A model generated the notes under the pieces. That model saw only the letters and a program-made list of their open reading frames with translations. It was not told where the DNA came from and did not search any database. A stretch of DNA of 64,000 nucleotides from assembly GCF_011045025.1 (NCBI RefSeq), contig NZ_JAAKZX010000013.1:23983-87982 (forward strand), read 5' to 3'. Both the position numbers and the translations under genes were made by a program. Below are positions 50,608-59,702 of this stretch, one piece after another (position 1 is the first letter of the stretch; each line of letters begins with the position of its first letter). This DNA is from Streptomyces ureilyticus. Its GTDB lineage: Bacteria > Actinomycetota > Actinomycetes > Streptomycetales > Streptomycetaceae.

Positions 50608-52172
50608 TGACGCACGCCGACGACAAGACGCTGGCCGCCCTGGCCGCCGCAGGCACGGTGACCGCCGCCGATGTGCCCGCCATCCTGCGGCACCGAAGGG
50701 CCTGGGCCGGGCTGGTCTCCGCCCTGGCACGGCACCCTGGGCAGGTCGAGGCCGCTATCGCTCTCCTGCCCCGCCTCTCCAGCTACGAGGTGGAGCAGGT
50801 CGTCCGATCCTGGGATCCCGACCGTTACACCCGCACCGAAGCGGACGCACCTGCCCCGCCCGTGCCGCCAGAACTGTTCGACGCTGTCCTGGAAGCCTGC
50901 CTGACTCCGCTCGCCGCGTACCTTCTCCACCCGGAGCCCGAAGAGGGCTGGGAGGCCGTGTCCGATTTCTCAAAGGACTGGTCCCTGGACCTGGCCGGCC
51001 ACAGCGGCTGGGCGATGCTGGCCCGGTGTCCCGAGCGGTGGTCGGAGCTCGCCACTCACCCCACACTCGGTGCGGCCGTCCAGCACCTGCTGCTAGACCA
51101 TGCCGAGACCCAGGCCCTCAAGGACTCCCGCCTCCGCGCCACCGACCCCGACGGCGCGGAACTCCCCGCCGATCCGGCGCCCGCTCTCAGCGAGAACCTG
51201 CTGCGCGCCTGCCTGCCGGCCCTGTGCCTGCCTGAGCTGGCCGGCCTGCCCAACCCGCAGGTGACCGCCCGCCGGACCCTGCACCACATCGCCAACCGCG
51301 TCCGCAGCAACCCGCGCCTGGCCGACCTCGCCGCCGACCAGCTGCACGCGGCCGCCGACGCTCTCGTCACCCGCGGCCAGCTGCTCACCTGGTCCGACAG
51401 GCAGGAAGACGATCACGAGTTCGACGGCCGCGTCCTGCGTCTCGCCGAGGACCCGGCCCTCCTCAGCGCCACCCCCGACCACCTCGCCGGGGCCTGCGCC
51501 CAGCTCGCCCGGCTGGATCAGCCGGCCGTCGTCTCCCCCAAGCCGAGCCGGACTCCGATCCGCGTCCTCGACAATACCGACCCCGACCACGACCGCCCGG
51601 CCCGGCTCCTGGAACGCCACTACGAGCACCGCCGCGTCCAGGCTCTGACCGTCCTCGCCGCCAACCCGCACACCCCGCACGCAGCTGTCGTGGGCGTCTT
51701 GGGCGGGCTGCACCCTGCCGGACTGGCCTGGACCGCCGAGAAGGCCGACGGCCCCGACTGGTTCCTGGCCGCGGCGGCCGCCATCCCGGTTCCGGAAGAC
51801 GAGGACGACGGTGTGGTGCGGCTGGTGGACGACGACGAACTCGGCAAGCACCCCGACCCCGCGGCCGTCCTGCAGTCCTGGCTCGACTCCCCCGCCACCG
51901 GGGAGATCCTCTCCCGCTCCGAGGTCTACCGCGCCGTCGCGAAGTCCCGCTACCGCACCCTGGAGCACCTACGCCAGATCCCCGCCGACGAGGTCCTCCC
52001 CAACCACGAACCCGACGTCGCCCTGACGATCCTGCTGGACCGCTGCGGGCGCAGCACCGACCGGTGGGGCACTCGCCGCTGCCATGACCTTCGACTACGA
52101 CGACGAGAAGATCACCTTCGGGGAACTCCTCGACTCCTTGGACCCGACGCCCGCAGAGGCGCAGACATCCTG
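50608..52172 (+). pseudogene. Helical-repeat hypothetical protein, N-truncated and frameshifted
   Basis: A long Leu/Ala-rich protein (DDKTLAALAAAGTVTAADVP, AILRHRRAWAGLVSALARHP, then many helices) that resembles HEAT-like repeat proteins. Homologous-looking sequence starts abruptly at TTG 50608 where the Tap fragment ends, so the N-terminus is probably missing. Near 52065 a 1-nt shift separates LTILLDRCGRSTDRWG from AMTFDYDDEKITFGELLDSL in another frame. The current open frame runs to 52226 instead. I do not know the function. Confidence 0.6.
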
Positions 52173-52637
52173 ACCGTCGGGAGAACTGTAGGTTCTCGCG
52201 ATTCGTGTCATACGACGCTGCTGTGACCTCGGGCTCGGCGGGTGTCTCAAGCCATGTCTGAGGCGGTCAGTCTCATGGTCGTGTCGGAATCCTCTCCATC
52301 GCCGGACGCAGCCACGGCTCATCACCGTCTGTAGTGCAACGAAGCGCCGCGAGCTCACAAAACTGTTCCTGAACCCCACAAGATCAACGTGCAGTTCAGC
52401 GCGAACAGGTGAGAGCTGCCACTGCCCGCAGGAATACGACGGCAACGGAATAGGTGCTCTGCGCCGGTACGGCGTCCGTCGCGGTCGACGTAGTGGACCG
52501 GGACCGGTCGGCAATGGCGTACCGCATTGACGATGGTGAGCAGGACCTCGGAACCCGAATAGTCCGGTTCACGGGGCTCATCTCTGAGGGTGAGTTCGGA
52601 GATCCGTTCCACGTACGGTTTGCCGGAGCGCTGAGGT
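52173..52637. other. Intergenic, no gene supported
   Basis: 465 bp between the truncated repeat protein and the leftward response regulator. The minus-strand frame at 52355-52612 (MERISELTLRDEPREPDYSG) lacks family features and a ribosome-binding site. GC content is a little lower than in the neighbours. Confidence 0.4.
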
Positions 52638-53300
52638 TCACTCTGCGCACGGCTCCAGGCCCGCGTCGCGGGCCAGGAGCGCCGCTTGGACCCGGTTGTC
52701 GCAGTCGAGCTTGGTGAGGACGCGGCTGACGTAGGTCTTCACCGTCGCCTCGCTCATATGCAGGCGGGCGCCGGCGGCCGCGTTGGACAGTCCTTCGCCG
52801 AGCAGGGCCAGCACCTCGCGTTCGCGAGCGGTCAGCCCGGCCAGGCGGCGGCGCGCCTCCTCGCCACGCACGGTGGCGGCGGGGGAGGCGAGGGTGTCCA
52901 CCACGTGGCGGGTGGCGGCCGGGGACAGGTAAGCGTTGCCGGCCGCCGCCGCGCGGACTGCGTGGATCAGCTCCTGCGGAGCGGTGTCCTTCAGCAGGAA
53001 GCCCGCACTGCCGTGGCCGAGCGCCCGCAGGACGTTGTCGCGTTCCCCGAACGTCGTCAGGATCAGCACCCGTACCCCCGGCGCGGCACGGCCCAGTTCG
53101 GCCAGCGCGGTCAGCCCGTCCATCACGGGCATCTGGATGTCCAGCAGGGCCACGTCGACCGCGGTGCTCCGGGCGGTGTCCACCGCCTCCCGGCCGTCCC
53201 GTGCCTCGGCGACGACCTCGATGTCCCCGGCGGAGGTGAGGATCATTCTGATGCCTGCTCTGATGAGCGGCTCGTCGTCGGCGATGAGAACCCGGATCAT
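52638..53300 (-). CDS. NarL-family response regulator
   Basis: 220 residues: receiver with acidic pocket (IADDEPLIRAGIRMI), phospho-acceptor D54 in LLDIQMPVMDG, and a LuxR helix-turn-helix (LTAREREVLALLGEGLSNAA, EATVKTYVSRVLTKL). Start ATG 53300 begins the receiver; the open frame to 53501 is unsupported. The partner kinase gene lies just upstream on the same strand (91 bp gap). Confidence 0.93.
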   Translation of the reverse strand: MIRVLIADDEPLIRAGIRMILTSAGDIEVVAEARDGREAVDTARSTAVDVALLDIQMPVMDGLTALAELGRAAPGVRVLILTTFGERDNVLRALGHGSAGFLLKDTAPQELIHAVRAAAAGNAYLSPAATRHVVDTLASPAATVRGEEARRRLAGLTAREREVLALLGEGLSNAAAGARLHMSEATVKTYVSRVLTKLDCDNRVQAALLARDAGLEPCAE

Positions 53301-53391
53301 ACGGTCTCCTGCGCGGGATCGGTGTGACAGGCGGACAACAGGCCAGCTCATCATGCCCGATCCGGCCGGGAGCGCGGTCACAGAACTCCGG

Positions 53392-53748
53392 TCAGGGGCT
53401 CCATGCGTAGGACACCTTGGAGGCGAGCTTCCCGTCGCGGAAGCAGAACCGGTAGACGATGTCCTTCTCGTCGTCCACGAAGTGCTCGCAGGCCGCGTCA
53501 TCGGGCAGCGCAGGCCCCTGCTTCTCCACGCCGTCGGTGAGCAACGAGCCGCCTTCCGGCAACTTCCCGCGCAGGTCCGCCTCGGCCTCGCCGACTCGAG
53601 CCGACTCGTACACGCTCGCCGGTATGGCCCCCTTCTCCAACTCGTCGATCCCTTTCGACACCCCCCACACGAGAAGGGCGCCGACGCCCACGACGAGGAC
53701 CACGGCGGTGGCAGCGCATCCCAGGGCGGCGTTCTTCTTGCTGCTCAT
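53392..53748 (-). CDS. Possible internal start: small membrane protein (118 residues)
   Basis: Alternative reading of the end of the kinase frame. From ATG 53748: MSSKKNAALGCAATAVVLVV membrane anchor, then VWGVSKGIDELEKGAIPASV, a domain with CEHFVDDEKDIVYRFCFRDG. The sequence resembles a free-standing streptomycete protein with a similar start. If both starts are used the domain exists in fused and free forms. Confidence 0.5.
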   Translation of the reverse strand: MSSKKNAALGCAATAVVLVVGVGALLVWGVSKGIDELEKGAIPASVYESARVGEAEADLRGKLPEGGSLLTDGVEKQGPALPDDAACEHFVDDEKDIVYRFCFRDGKLASKVSYAWSP

Positions 53749-55110
53749 GATGGCGGTGAACTCCTTGTGCGGTACGGCGCGTTCGAGGACGCCACCACCA
53801 TTTCCCGCCGAGGCCCCGCCGATCTGCCCTCGGAAGTCGTCGTCCGCAGCCACCGAAGTCGCGCCGCCCGGAGGGGACTGCCGCTCGCCACCGGCGTACG
53901 GCAGCACACCGGCGAGGCGGAAGCCCCCACCGGGGGTGAGACCGGTGTGCACCATGCCGCCGACCAGACGGGCCCGCTCCCGCAGGCCCGTCAGCCCCTG
54001 TTGACCGCTGATCGCGGGGAGTGCAGCCGGAACCCCGGCCGGTACTGGGCCGTTCGCCACCTCGACTACGAGGCTGTCCGGTTCGTAACGCAGCGCGACC
54101 GTGATCGGGGCGCCCGGCGCGTGCTTGAGTGCATTGGTCAATCCCTCCTGAACGATGCGGTACGCCGCCCGGTCGACAGCGGGGGTGAGGGTCCGCCGGG
54201 CGCCGGAGCGGTGCAGTTCCACTGTCGCGCCCGCCGCCCGCGACGACGCGACCAGCCCTTCGACAGAAACCGCGGCACGGTCCGAGGAGGGCCCGGCTCC
54301 TTGCGAACCGGGCCCGGACATCTCCGCGTCATTGCGCAGGATGCCCACGGCTTCGCGCAGCTCCATCATCGCCAATCTGGATGCCTCCCGCAGGACGCCC
54401 ACACCTTCCCGCTGGCGGCCATTGAGCTCCGGGTCCACCTCCAGCGCCCCCGTGTGCACGGCGATCAGGGCAAGTTGGTGGCCAAGGCTGTCGTGCATGT
54501 CCTGGGCGATGCGCTGCCGCTCCAGCAGCCGGGCCTGGCGCGCCACCATCGCCCGTTCGCGCACCAGTTGGGCGTTGTGCCGCCGCAGGGCGTCCAGCAG
54601 GGCGTGACGCTGGGCACGGTACCGGGCGGCGAAACCGGGCACCACCGCCAGCACCAGGAACGGCCCCCCGGTAAGTGCGACGGTCACCAGCACCGACAGT
54701 CCGAGGTCTTCATCTGGTGCGCTGGCCACGCCGGCGACAAGGTGGAGCACGAAACCGGCCGTGAACGCGGCCAGTGCCCGCGCCGGGCGCTCGATGCGGC
54801 TGCCGGCGGACCATCCGGCGCAGACCAGCAGGACGAACGCACCGAGAAAGGTGCCCGCCAGGGCTGACGCGGCCAGCAGTACCGACGTCGGCAGGGCGCG
54901 ACGCGCCAGGGACAGTACGGCGACGACCAGGGCCAGTGCCCCGCCCTGTACTAGGGAGCCGGTCTCCGCCGTGCGAAGGATGCCTGCGATCCCGGAGAAC
55001 ACTGGCGTGAGCACGGCCTCGCCGACGATCCGCCGCCGGGGCCAGGGGGAGGCGGCGGCGAGACGGAAGCGGAACGACGGTCCGGTACGGGGAGTTTCTG
55101 CAGCATCCAC
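53392..55110 (-). CDS. Histidine kinase fused in frame to a small membrane protein
   Basis: 572-codon frame from GTG 55110. Residues about 25-160 hold five or six membrane helices; the HisKA_3 box is RQRIAQDMHDSLGHQLALI (H206), and the ATPase core shows QEGLTNALKHAPG and GQQGLTGLRERARLVGGM. After a Gly/Ala/Pro linker, residues from 455 on (MSSKKNAALGCAATAVVLVV...) form a membrane helix plus a globular domain with two Cys, which I recall as a separate small protein in Streptomyces. No stop lies between. An internal ATG at 53748 preceded by AAGGAG (12 nt) could start it separately. Confidence 0.85.
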   Translation of the reverse strand: MDAAETPRTGPSFRFRLAAASPWPRRRIVGEAVLTPVFSGIAGILRTAETGSLVQGGALALVVAVLSLARRALPTSVLLAASALAGTFLGAFVLLVCAGWSAGSRIERPARALAAFTAGFVLHLVAGVASAPDEDLGLSVLVTVALTGGPFLVLAVVPGFAARYRAQRHALLDALRRHNAQLVRERAMVARQARLLERQRIAQDMHDSLGHQLALIAVHTGALEVDPELNGRQREGVGVLREASRLAMMELREAVGILRNDAEMSGPGSQGAGPSSDRAAVSVEGLVASSRAAGATVELHRSGARRTLTPAVDRAAYRIVQEGLTNALKHAPGAPITVALRYEPDSLVVEVANGPVPAGVPAALPAISGQQGLTGLRERARLVGGMVHTGLTPGGGFRLAGVLPYAGGERQSPPGGATSVAADDDFRGQIGGASAGNGGGVLERAVPHKEFTAIMSSKKNAALGCAATAVVLVVGVGALLVWGVSKGIDELEKGAIPASVYESARVGEAEADLRGKLPEGGSLLTDGVEKQGPALPDDAACEHFVDDEKDIVYRFCFRDGKLASKVSYAWSP

Positions 55111-55276
55111 GTGCAGACGATAGACGGCTGCCCTCTGACGCCCGCATCCTTCCTTCGGTGCGGTCGCGCGCGACGAAGGGAGGTCAAAAGGCCTCGGTTC
55201 CTGGGATTCCTGCCCTCTTTGGTCGTTACGGGTGACGACTTATGGAGACTGCCGCAGGGCGGGCGGTCCGGTGACG

Positions 55277-55930
55277 ATGGCTCCGCCGGACGCACTCAGC
55301 GGCGGCACAGGGAACGACGGCTTCGGGAGCGGAACAGTGGACAGTGCGGGACAGTGGACCGGCAGACGTTTCACCGTCCGGCAGGAGAACCGTCTCAAGG
55401 CCGGCCGTTACACCGTGAGCGAGCTGATGCCGGACGGCTCGGAGGGCGAGGTCCTGGCCTGCGCCGAGGTGAAGCGATTCTCGCTCAAGGAGAAGATCAC
55501 CTTCCACACCGGCCTGTCCGGGACCCGCGTGCTGTTCACCATCGAGGAGCGCGGCCTTCGCGGCGCCGGTGATGGCTACGACGTGTGGGACGCGGAGGGC
55601 AACCTTGTCGGCGGTTTCGAGGAGAAGGACGTCGCCTCCCTGGTGCGTTCGACCTGGGTGCTGGACCAGCCCGGATTCCCGGCCGCCGTCGGCCGGGAGC
55701 GTAACCGGTTCGTGGCTGTGCTCCGCCGCGCCTGGGACTTTTTGCCGCTGGACCTGCCGTTCCTGTGGCCGTACCACTTCGACTTCGAGACGGGAGGCAA
55801 GCAGGTGCTGAAGGTGGACAGGAAGTGGGGTCTGCGGGACCGTTACGTGGTCGACATCCTCACCCCCGGACCGGACCCCCGCCTGGCCGTCGCCCAGGCC
55901 GTGGCCCTGGACACGTTCCAGGACCGTTGA
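55277..55930 (+). CDS. LURP-one/Tubby-like (YxjI-type) protein
   Basis: About 217 residues: beta-rich domain with RRFTVRQENRLKAGRYTVSE, CAEVKRFSLKEKITFHT, YDVWDAEGNLVGGFEEKD and a C-terminal hydrophobic helix region (KWGLRDRYVVDILT, AVAQAVALDTF). This pattern fits the LURP-one-related / phospholipid-scramblase-like barrel. The start is uncertain: in-frame GTG at 55232 and 55271 also exist and none has a good ribosome-binding site. Role unknown. Confidence 0.75.
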   Translation: MAPPDALSGGTGNDGFGSGTVDSAGQWTGRRFTVRQENRLKAGRYTVSELMPDGSEGEVLACAEVKRFSLKEKITFHTGLSGTRVLFTIEERGLRGAGDGYDVWDAEGNLVGGFEEKDVASLVRSTWVLDQPGFPAAVGRERNRFVAVLRRAWDFLPLDLPFLWPYHFDFETGGKQVLKVDRKWGLRDRYVVDILTPGPDPRLAVAQAVALDTFQDR

Positions 55931-56338
55931 CCCGAAGAGACTGGCGCCGACGGCGGGCAGGTGGGCCATGTCGCCGGTGGGAAAGCTCCAGGCCCATGGC
56001 CGGATACCTCCGGACCGGCCTCGAACAGCCACGGGCCTCGGTATCCAGCCAGGATGCGCATGTTCTCCAGTTCTGCGGGCGGCAGCGCATCCCACACTTC
56101 GTAGGACGACCAGTACGCGCCGGAGTAACGCCACTGCCCTTGCGCCGGTGAAAGGTTCGCCACGGAGCAGCGGCGCTCAGCACGTCCGACTGACGCGGGG
56201 CGAGCGCTTATCTGGTGCCGTCACTCGAATGGGCATCGATGCTGAACAGTGGGGTCTCATGCTGACTGCACAAGTGCAGTCGGAGTGCAATTAGCCCTGA
56301 GACTATGCAGCGAAGTTTGAGATCCCACAGGAACAGGG
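55931..56338. other. Gap with a possible short leftward gene remnant
   Basis: 408 bp. On the minus strand from ATG 56163 the first 50 codons (MANLSPAQGQWRYSGAYWSS, YEVWDALPPAELENMRILAG) look protein-like, but the frame then runs antisense into the LURP-one gene. It may be the start of a truncated gene. Nothing else is supported. Confidence 0.35.
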
Positions 56339-57069
56339 CTAATCCTGTGCCATATCGACGAAGCGCCCATAATGGTCTTGGAAGGCCGTGATGATGGTCG
56401 CGGTGGGGCCGTACCTGTGCTTCGCGACGATCAGGTCGGCTTCGCCGGCACGGGGTGAGTCCCTCTCGTACATCTCTTCGCGGTAGATGAGGATGACGAA
56501 GTCGGCGTTGTCCTCCAGGAATCGCGCAGGTCGCTGAGGTAGGGCCTCTTGTCGGTACGCTGTTCGGGCCCGCGGTTGAGGGTGGAGACGGCGATGACGG
56601 GGATCTCGAGTTCCTTGGCCAGATTCTTCAGGCTTCGGGCGACCTCGGAGACCTCTTGGCAGCGGGATCCGAGGGGGCGGGTGCCGTAGTTGAGCAGCTG
56701 CAGGTCGTCGACGGCGATGAGCTTCAGGCCGTGCAGGCGTCGGCAGTGCGCGCGCATCTTGGTGAAGTTGGCGTAGGCGTCGTCCTGGAGGTAGAGCGGG
56801 GCTCCGGAGACCGAGGGCATCCCTTTGGCGAGGCGGGTCCAGTCGTCGTCGGTCATGGTGCCGGAGCGCATGTGGTGCAGGGCGACGCGGGCCTCGGCGG
56901 CCAAGAGCCGCATGGTGATGTCGGTGCGGCGGGACTCCAGTGCGAAGTAGGCAGCGGGCAGGTTGTGCTTGACGGCCGCGGAGCGCAGCAGGTTCAGGGC
57001 GAGGGTGGAGGTGCCCATGGTCGGGCGGTCGGCGATGACGATGAGCTGGCCGGGGTTGGCTTTGTTCAC
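56339..57069 (-). pseudogene. DnaB-type replicative helicase, C-terminal remnant
   Basis: From 57069 the frame gives NKANPGQLIVIADRPTMGTS, SRRTDITMRLLAAEARVAL, IAVDDLQLLNYGTRPLGSRC and STLNRGPEQRTDKRPYLSDL, which is the RecA-like domain of DnaB. The Walker A lysine is replaced (PTMGTST for PxMGKST). After LSDLRD a small deletion shifts the frame; the end (ADFVILIYREEMYERDSPRA, GEADLIVAKHRYGPTATI) is in another frame to TAG at 56339. The N-terminal domain and linker are missing. A non-functional extra copy, perhaps from a plasmid or phage. Confidence 0.8.
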
Positions 57070-57108
57070 GGGTAGCGACAGCAGTTGTTCACGGGTTTGG
57101 GTTCTGGC

Positions 57109-57192
57109 TCATCGGCCGCGGACCGGATCGGCCGGCATCAACGGCTTGATCCGGTCCCACATCGCATCAGTGATCACCAGCCGGACGGACAT
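57109..57192 (-). pseudogene. IS5-type transposase, N-terminal fragment
   Basis: Minus-strand codons from ATG 57192 give SVRLVITDAMWDRIKPLMPA and DPVRGR before a TGA. This is the typical start of an IS5-group (ISL2/IS1031-like) transposase. Only 27 codons remain. Confidence 0.6.
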
Positions 57193-57240
57193 ATCCGATC
57201 CAACAAACGGATCAAGGAGACACGCTCTAGTAGTGCTTCG

Positions 57241-57515
57241 TTAGGTTCTGGGCTGTCTGCGTCGGCTGCGCGGGTTGGCTAGAGGTCGTCCGCAGGTGGT
57301 GCAGGTACCGGTCCAGCACCTCAACAGGTCTTGGAGGAGATCAAGAACCTGGTAGAGGGTCAGGCCGGTGTGTGGGCTTTTTGGGTCGAGCCGCCTGAGG
57401 GTGAGGAATGCCTGGGCTGCGGTGACGAGGGTGACGTGGTGGTGCCAGCCGCGCCAGGTGCAGCCCTCGAAGTGGTCCAGTCCCCGCCAAGGTTCGCGGG
57501 GTTGGCGGTCGCGAC
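57241..57515 (-). pseudogene. IS701-family transposase, C-terminal fragment
   Basis: The minus strand reads WRGLDHFEGCTWRGWHHHVT, LVTAAQAFLTLRRLDPKSPH and LTLYQVLDLLQDLLRCWTGT with a final CTTCGRPLAN and basic tail. The DHFEGRTWxGWHHHVTL segment is diagnostic for IS701-type transposases. The N-terminal part is absent. Confidence 0.75.
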
Positions 57516-57583
57516 GGTTGGATGTGCAGTGACGTCCATTCGATCGCTGGAGGCGCGGTGGCTGAGCCTGTCGTGTACGCAGA

Positions 57584-57892
57584 CTGATCGACCAGGAGGG
57601 GCAGAAGCTGCAGCAGATCGTGTGCCGGGGCAGCACGAGTTCGGTGCGCTATCGGCGCGCGATGATGCTGCTCGCGTCGCTGGGTATGACGGGTGTCAAC
57701 GGAGAGTTCAAGAACCTGATCTTTGCCGCTACCGGTCCAAAGCCTGAGATCGTTCTACGCGACGCGGTCAACAACCGCCTCGACATCGTCCGTAACGCCC
57801 AGTACTGCCTGACATACACGCGGCCTCTCGGCACCGCCGGCCTGTCCTGGGCAGGGCTCGTGAGTTGGTGGCAGGAGACAAATCCCGCCGTC
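57584..57892 (+). pseudogene. Chimera of IS630-type transposase start and an unknown protein fragment
   Basis: The frame from about 57584 begins LIDQEGQKLQQIVCRGSTSS and VRYRRAMMLLASLGMTG, the helix-turn-helix start of an IS630-type transposase. From GVNGEFKNL on it changes to NLIFAATGPKPEIVLRDAVN and GTAGLSWAGLVSWW, a fragment of a conserved protein I cannot name. The frame then runs on antisense into the next remnant to 58336. The join suggests a deletion between an IS and a host or phage gene. Confidence 0.55.
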
Positions 57893-58231
57893 GGTGATCA
57901 GGCTGCCGCCTCCGCGGATCTGTGGATGCGGGCGGCCGTCAGATCGTGGGAGCGGCCCGTCAGTGCCGGCGACAGCCAGAGGACCTCCCCGGCCGGGTCG
58001 GTCGAACAGCGTGGGCCGCAGCTCGGGGGCGAGGTACCAGTCCCGCCGCGTCCGCCAGCCGCGCGCCCACGGCCAGATGCACCGTCGCCGGGTCGGTGCC
58101 GTGCAGCGCGACCAGTGATGCGGCGACCTCCTCCGGGCTCCCCGCCCGCGCGGCCCCCGCCAGCCGCTGGCGCAGGGCCAGCCGGTGCCGCCGCTCGGCC
58201 GTCCCGATGTGCCGTCGTCCGTCGTCACCCA
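57893..58231 (-). pseudogene. Winged-helix (HTH_42/AlkX-like) protein remnant
   Basis: From ATG 58231 the minus strand gives RHIGTAERRHRLALRQRLAG, SPEEVAASLVALHGTDPATV and HLAVGARLADAAG, the N-terminus of a winged-helix DNA-binding-domain protein of the HTH_42 type. A shift then leads to WYLAPELRPTLFDRPG in another frame and the sequence ends at the junction with the chimera. Normal proteins of this family have about 350 residues. Confidence 0.65.
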
Positions 58232-58360
58232 TGCAGGCCCTCCGCCCGTCGTCCGTCCGCAGCGTGTTCGGCAGGTGCGCTTGGTGCGTGTGCTCGGTAC
58301 CTGTGCCCCGTCCGACATCGTGCCCGACACCACTGACAGCGGGCCTCCCCCGAGGGCCGG

Positions 58361-58720
58361 CTAGGGCGTGCCGTCCGCCGACAGGCGCTGGGTGATCCGG
58401 TCGAACAGGTCCGTCAGCGGCTCCCCGATGTCCCGGCCGAACCCGGTGAGCCCGTACGTGACCTGCGGCGGCGTCGTCGGTTCGACCTTCCGCCAGACCA
58501 GACCGTCCTCGACCAGCGTGCGCAGGGTCTGGGCCAGCATCTTCTCGCTGATGCCCTGGATGCTCTCGCGCAGCTCGTAGAACCGGAGGTCGTTGCGCCG
58601 CAGGGCGATCAGCACCCAGATGCCCCACCTGCTGGTCCCATGGTCGACCACGTCGCGCGCCAGGCAGTCGCTGTGAAACACGTCATACCGCTCGCCGGTC
58701 CCGACCCGTTTGCGCTGCAC
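58361..58720 (-). CDS. HxlR-family transcriptional regulator
   Basis: 119-residue winged-helix regulator: SRWGIWVLIALRRNDLRFYE, LRESIQGISEKMLAQTLRTL, EDGLVWRKVEPTTPPQVTY. HxlR proteins sense electrophiles or formaldehyde-like stress, mostly through a cysteine; one Cys (DCLARDV) is placed in the usual N-terminal position. It is divergent from the NmrA-like gene, and the 105-bp gap contains a TACCT-AGGTA palindrome, so it very probably controls both. Confidence 0.92.
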   Translation of the reverse strand: MQRKRVGTGERYDVFHSDCLARDVVDHGTSRWGIWVLIALRRNDLRFYELRESIQGISEKMLAQTLRTLVEDGLVWRKVEPTTPPQVTYGLTGFGRDIGEPLTDLFDRITQRLSADGTP

Positions 58721-58743
58721 GCCTTCCGTTATGTCATGAGCTT

Positions 58744-58755
58744 ACCTCCAGGTAT
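58744..58755. promoter_or_regulatory. Probable HxlR operator
   Basis: TACCTCCAGGTA is a perfect dyad (5 bp arms, 2-bp centre) 24 bp upstream of the HxlR start, in the divergent gap with the NmrA-like gene. HxlR-type repressors bind dyads of this kind overlapping both promoters. A TACC repeats 18 bp further (CTTACCAAAAG). Confidence 0.5.
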
Positions 58756-58825
58756 GCCCTTACCAAAAGTTAGTCCTCGCTCCTAGCGTGCAGGTCCACA
58801 GAGGACATCCGAGAAGGAGCTGATC

Positions 58826-59665
58826 ATGATCGTGGTGACCGGGGCGACCGGAAACATCGGCCGGCCGCTGACGCGGGCGCTGGCGGAGGCGGGTGAGCAG
58901 GTGACGGCGGTGTCCCGGCACCCGGCGGCGGTACCCGACGGAGTCCGCCACCAGGTGGCCGACCTCGCCGAGCCGGCCGGCCTGCGGCCCGCGCTGGCCG
59001 GGGCGAAGTCGCTGTTCCTGCTGCTCTCCGGCGATCTGCACGCCCTCGGCGCCAACCCCGCCGACATCGTCGCCGAGGCCGTGGACAGCGGGGTCCGCCG
59101 CATCGTCCTGCTCTCCACGCTCGGCGTGGTGACCAGGCCCTTCGGGGCGACGCGGATCGCGATGCGCGAGCTGGAGGACACGGTGCGGGAGTCCGGCCTT
59201 CAGTGGGCTCTGCTGCGATCGGGCGGCTTCGCCTCCAACGCCCTGTGGTGGGCCGAGTCCGTCCGCGAGCGACGGGTCGTCGCGGTGCCCTTCGGCGACG
59301 TCAGGGTGCCGGTGATCGACCCGGCCGACATCGCGGCGGTGGCGGCGGCCTGCCTGCTGGAGGACCGGTACACCGGCGAGGCGTACGAGCTGACCGGCCC
59401 GGAGGTGATCACTCCGCGCGGGCAGACGGAGGCCCTCGCGGCAGCGCGCGGCTCGCCCGTGACCTTCCACGAGCTGACCCGCGACGAGGCCAGGGCCGCC
59501 ATGGCCCGGACCATGCCGGCGGAACTCGCCGACGACACCCTGGACACCGTCGGCAACCCGAGCCCGGCCGAGCAGCGCGTCAGCCCGGACGTCGAACGGG
59601 TCCTCGGCCGCGCCCCGCGCCCCTTCGCCGACTGGGCCGCCCGCAACGTCACCGCGTTCCGCTGA
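58826..59665 (+). CDS. NmrA-like NAD(P)-binding protein
   Basis: 279-residue atypical SDR: Rossmann motif VTGATGNIGRPLTRAL, then VSRHPAAVPDGV, KSLFLLLSGD and a C-terminal substrate part (EDRYTGEAYELTGPEVITPR). Like many NmrA/QOR2-type proteins it probably reduces quinones or senses the NAD(P) state. AAGGAG is 6 nt from the ATG. The divergent HxlR gene and operator suggest induction by electrophilic stress. Confidence 0.92.
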   Translation: MIVVTGATGNIGRPLTRALAEAGEQVTAVSRHPAAVPDGVRHQVADLAEPAGLRPALAGAKSLFLLLSGDLHALGANPADIVAEAVDSGVRRIVLLSTLGVVTRPFGATRIAMRELEDTVRESGLQWALLRSGGFASNALWWAESVRERRVVAVPFGDVRVPVIDPADIAAVAAACLLEDRYTGEAYELTGPEVITPRGQTEALAAARGSPVTFHELTRDEARAAMARTMPAELADDTLDTVGNPSPAEQRVSPDVERVLGRAPRPFADWAARNVTAFR

Positions 59666-59702
59666 GACCGGCCGCACCGGGGCGCCGTACCGGGGCCAGG
59701 CG

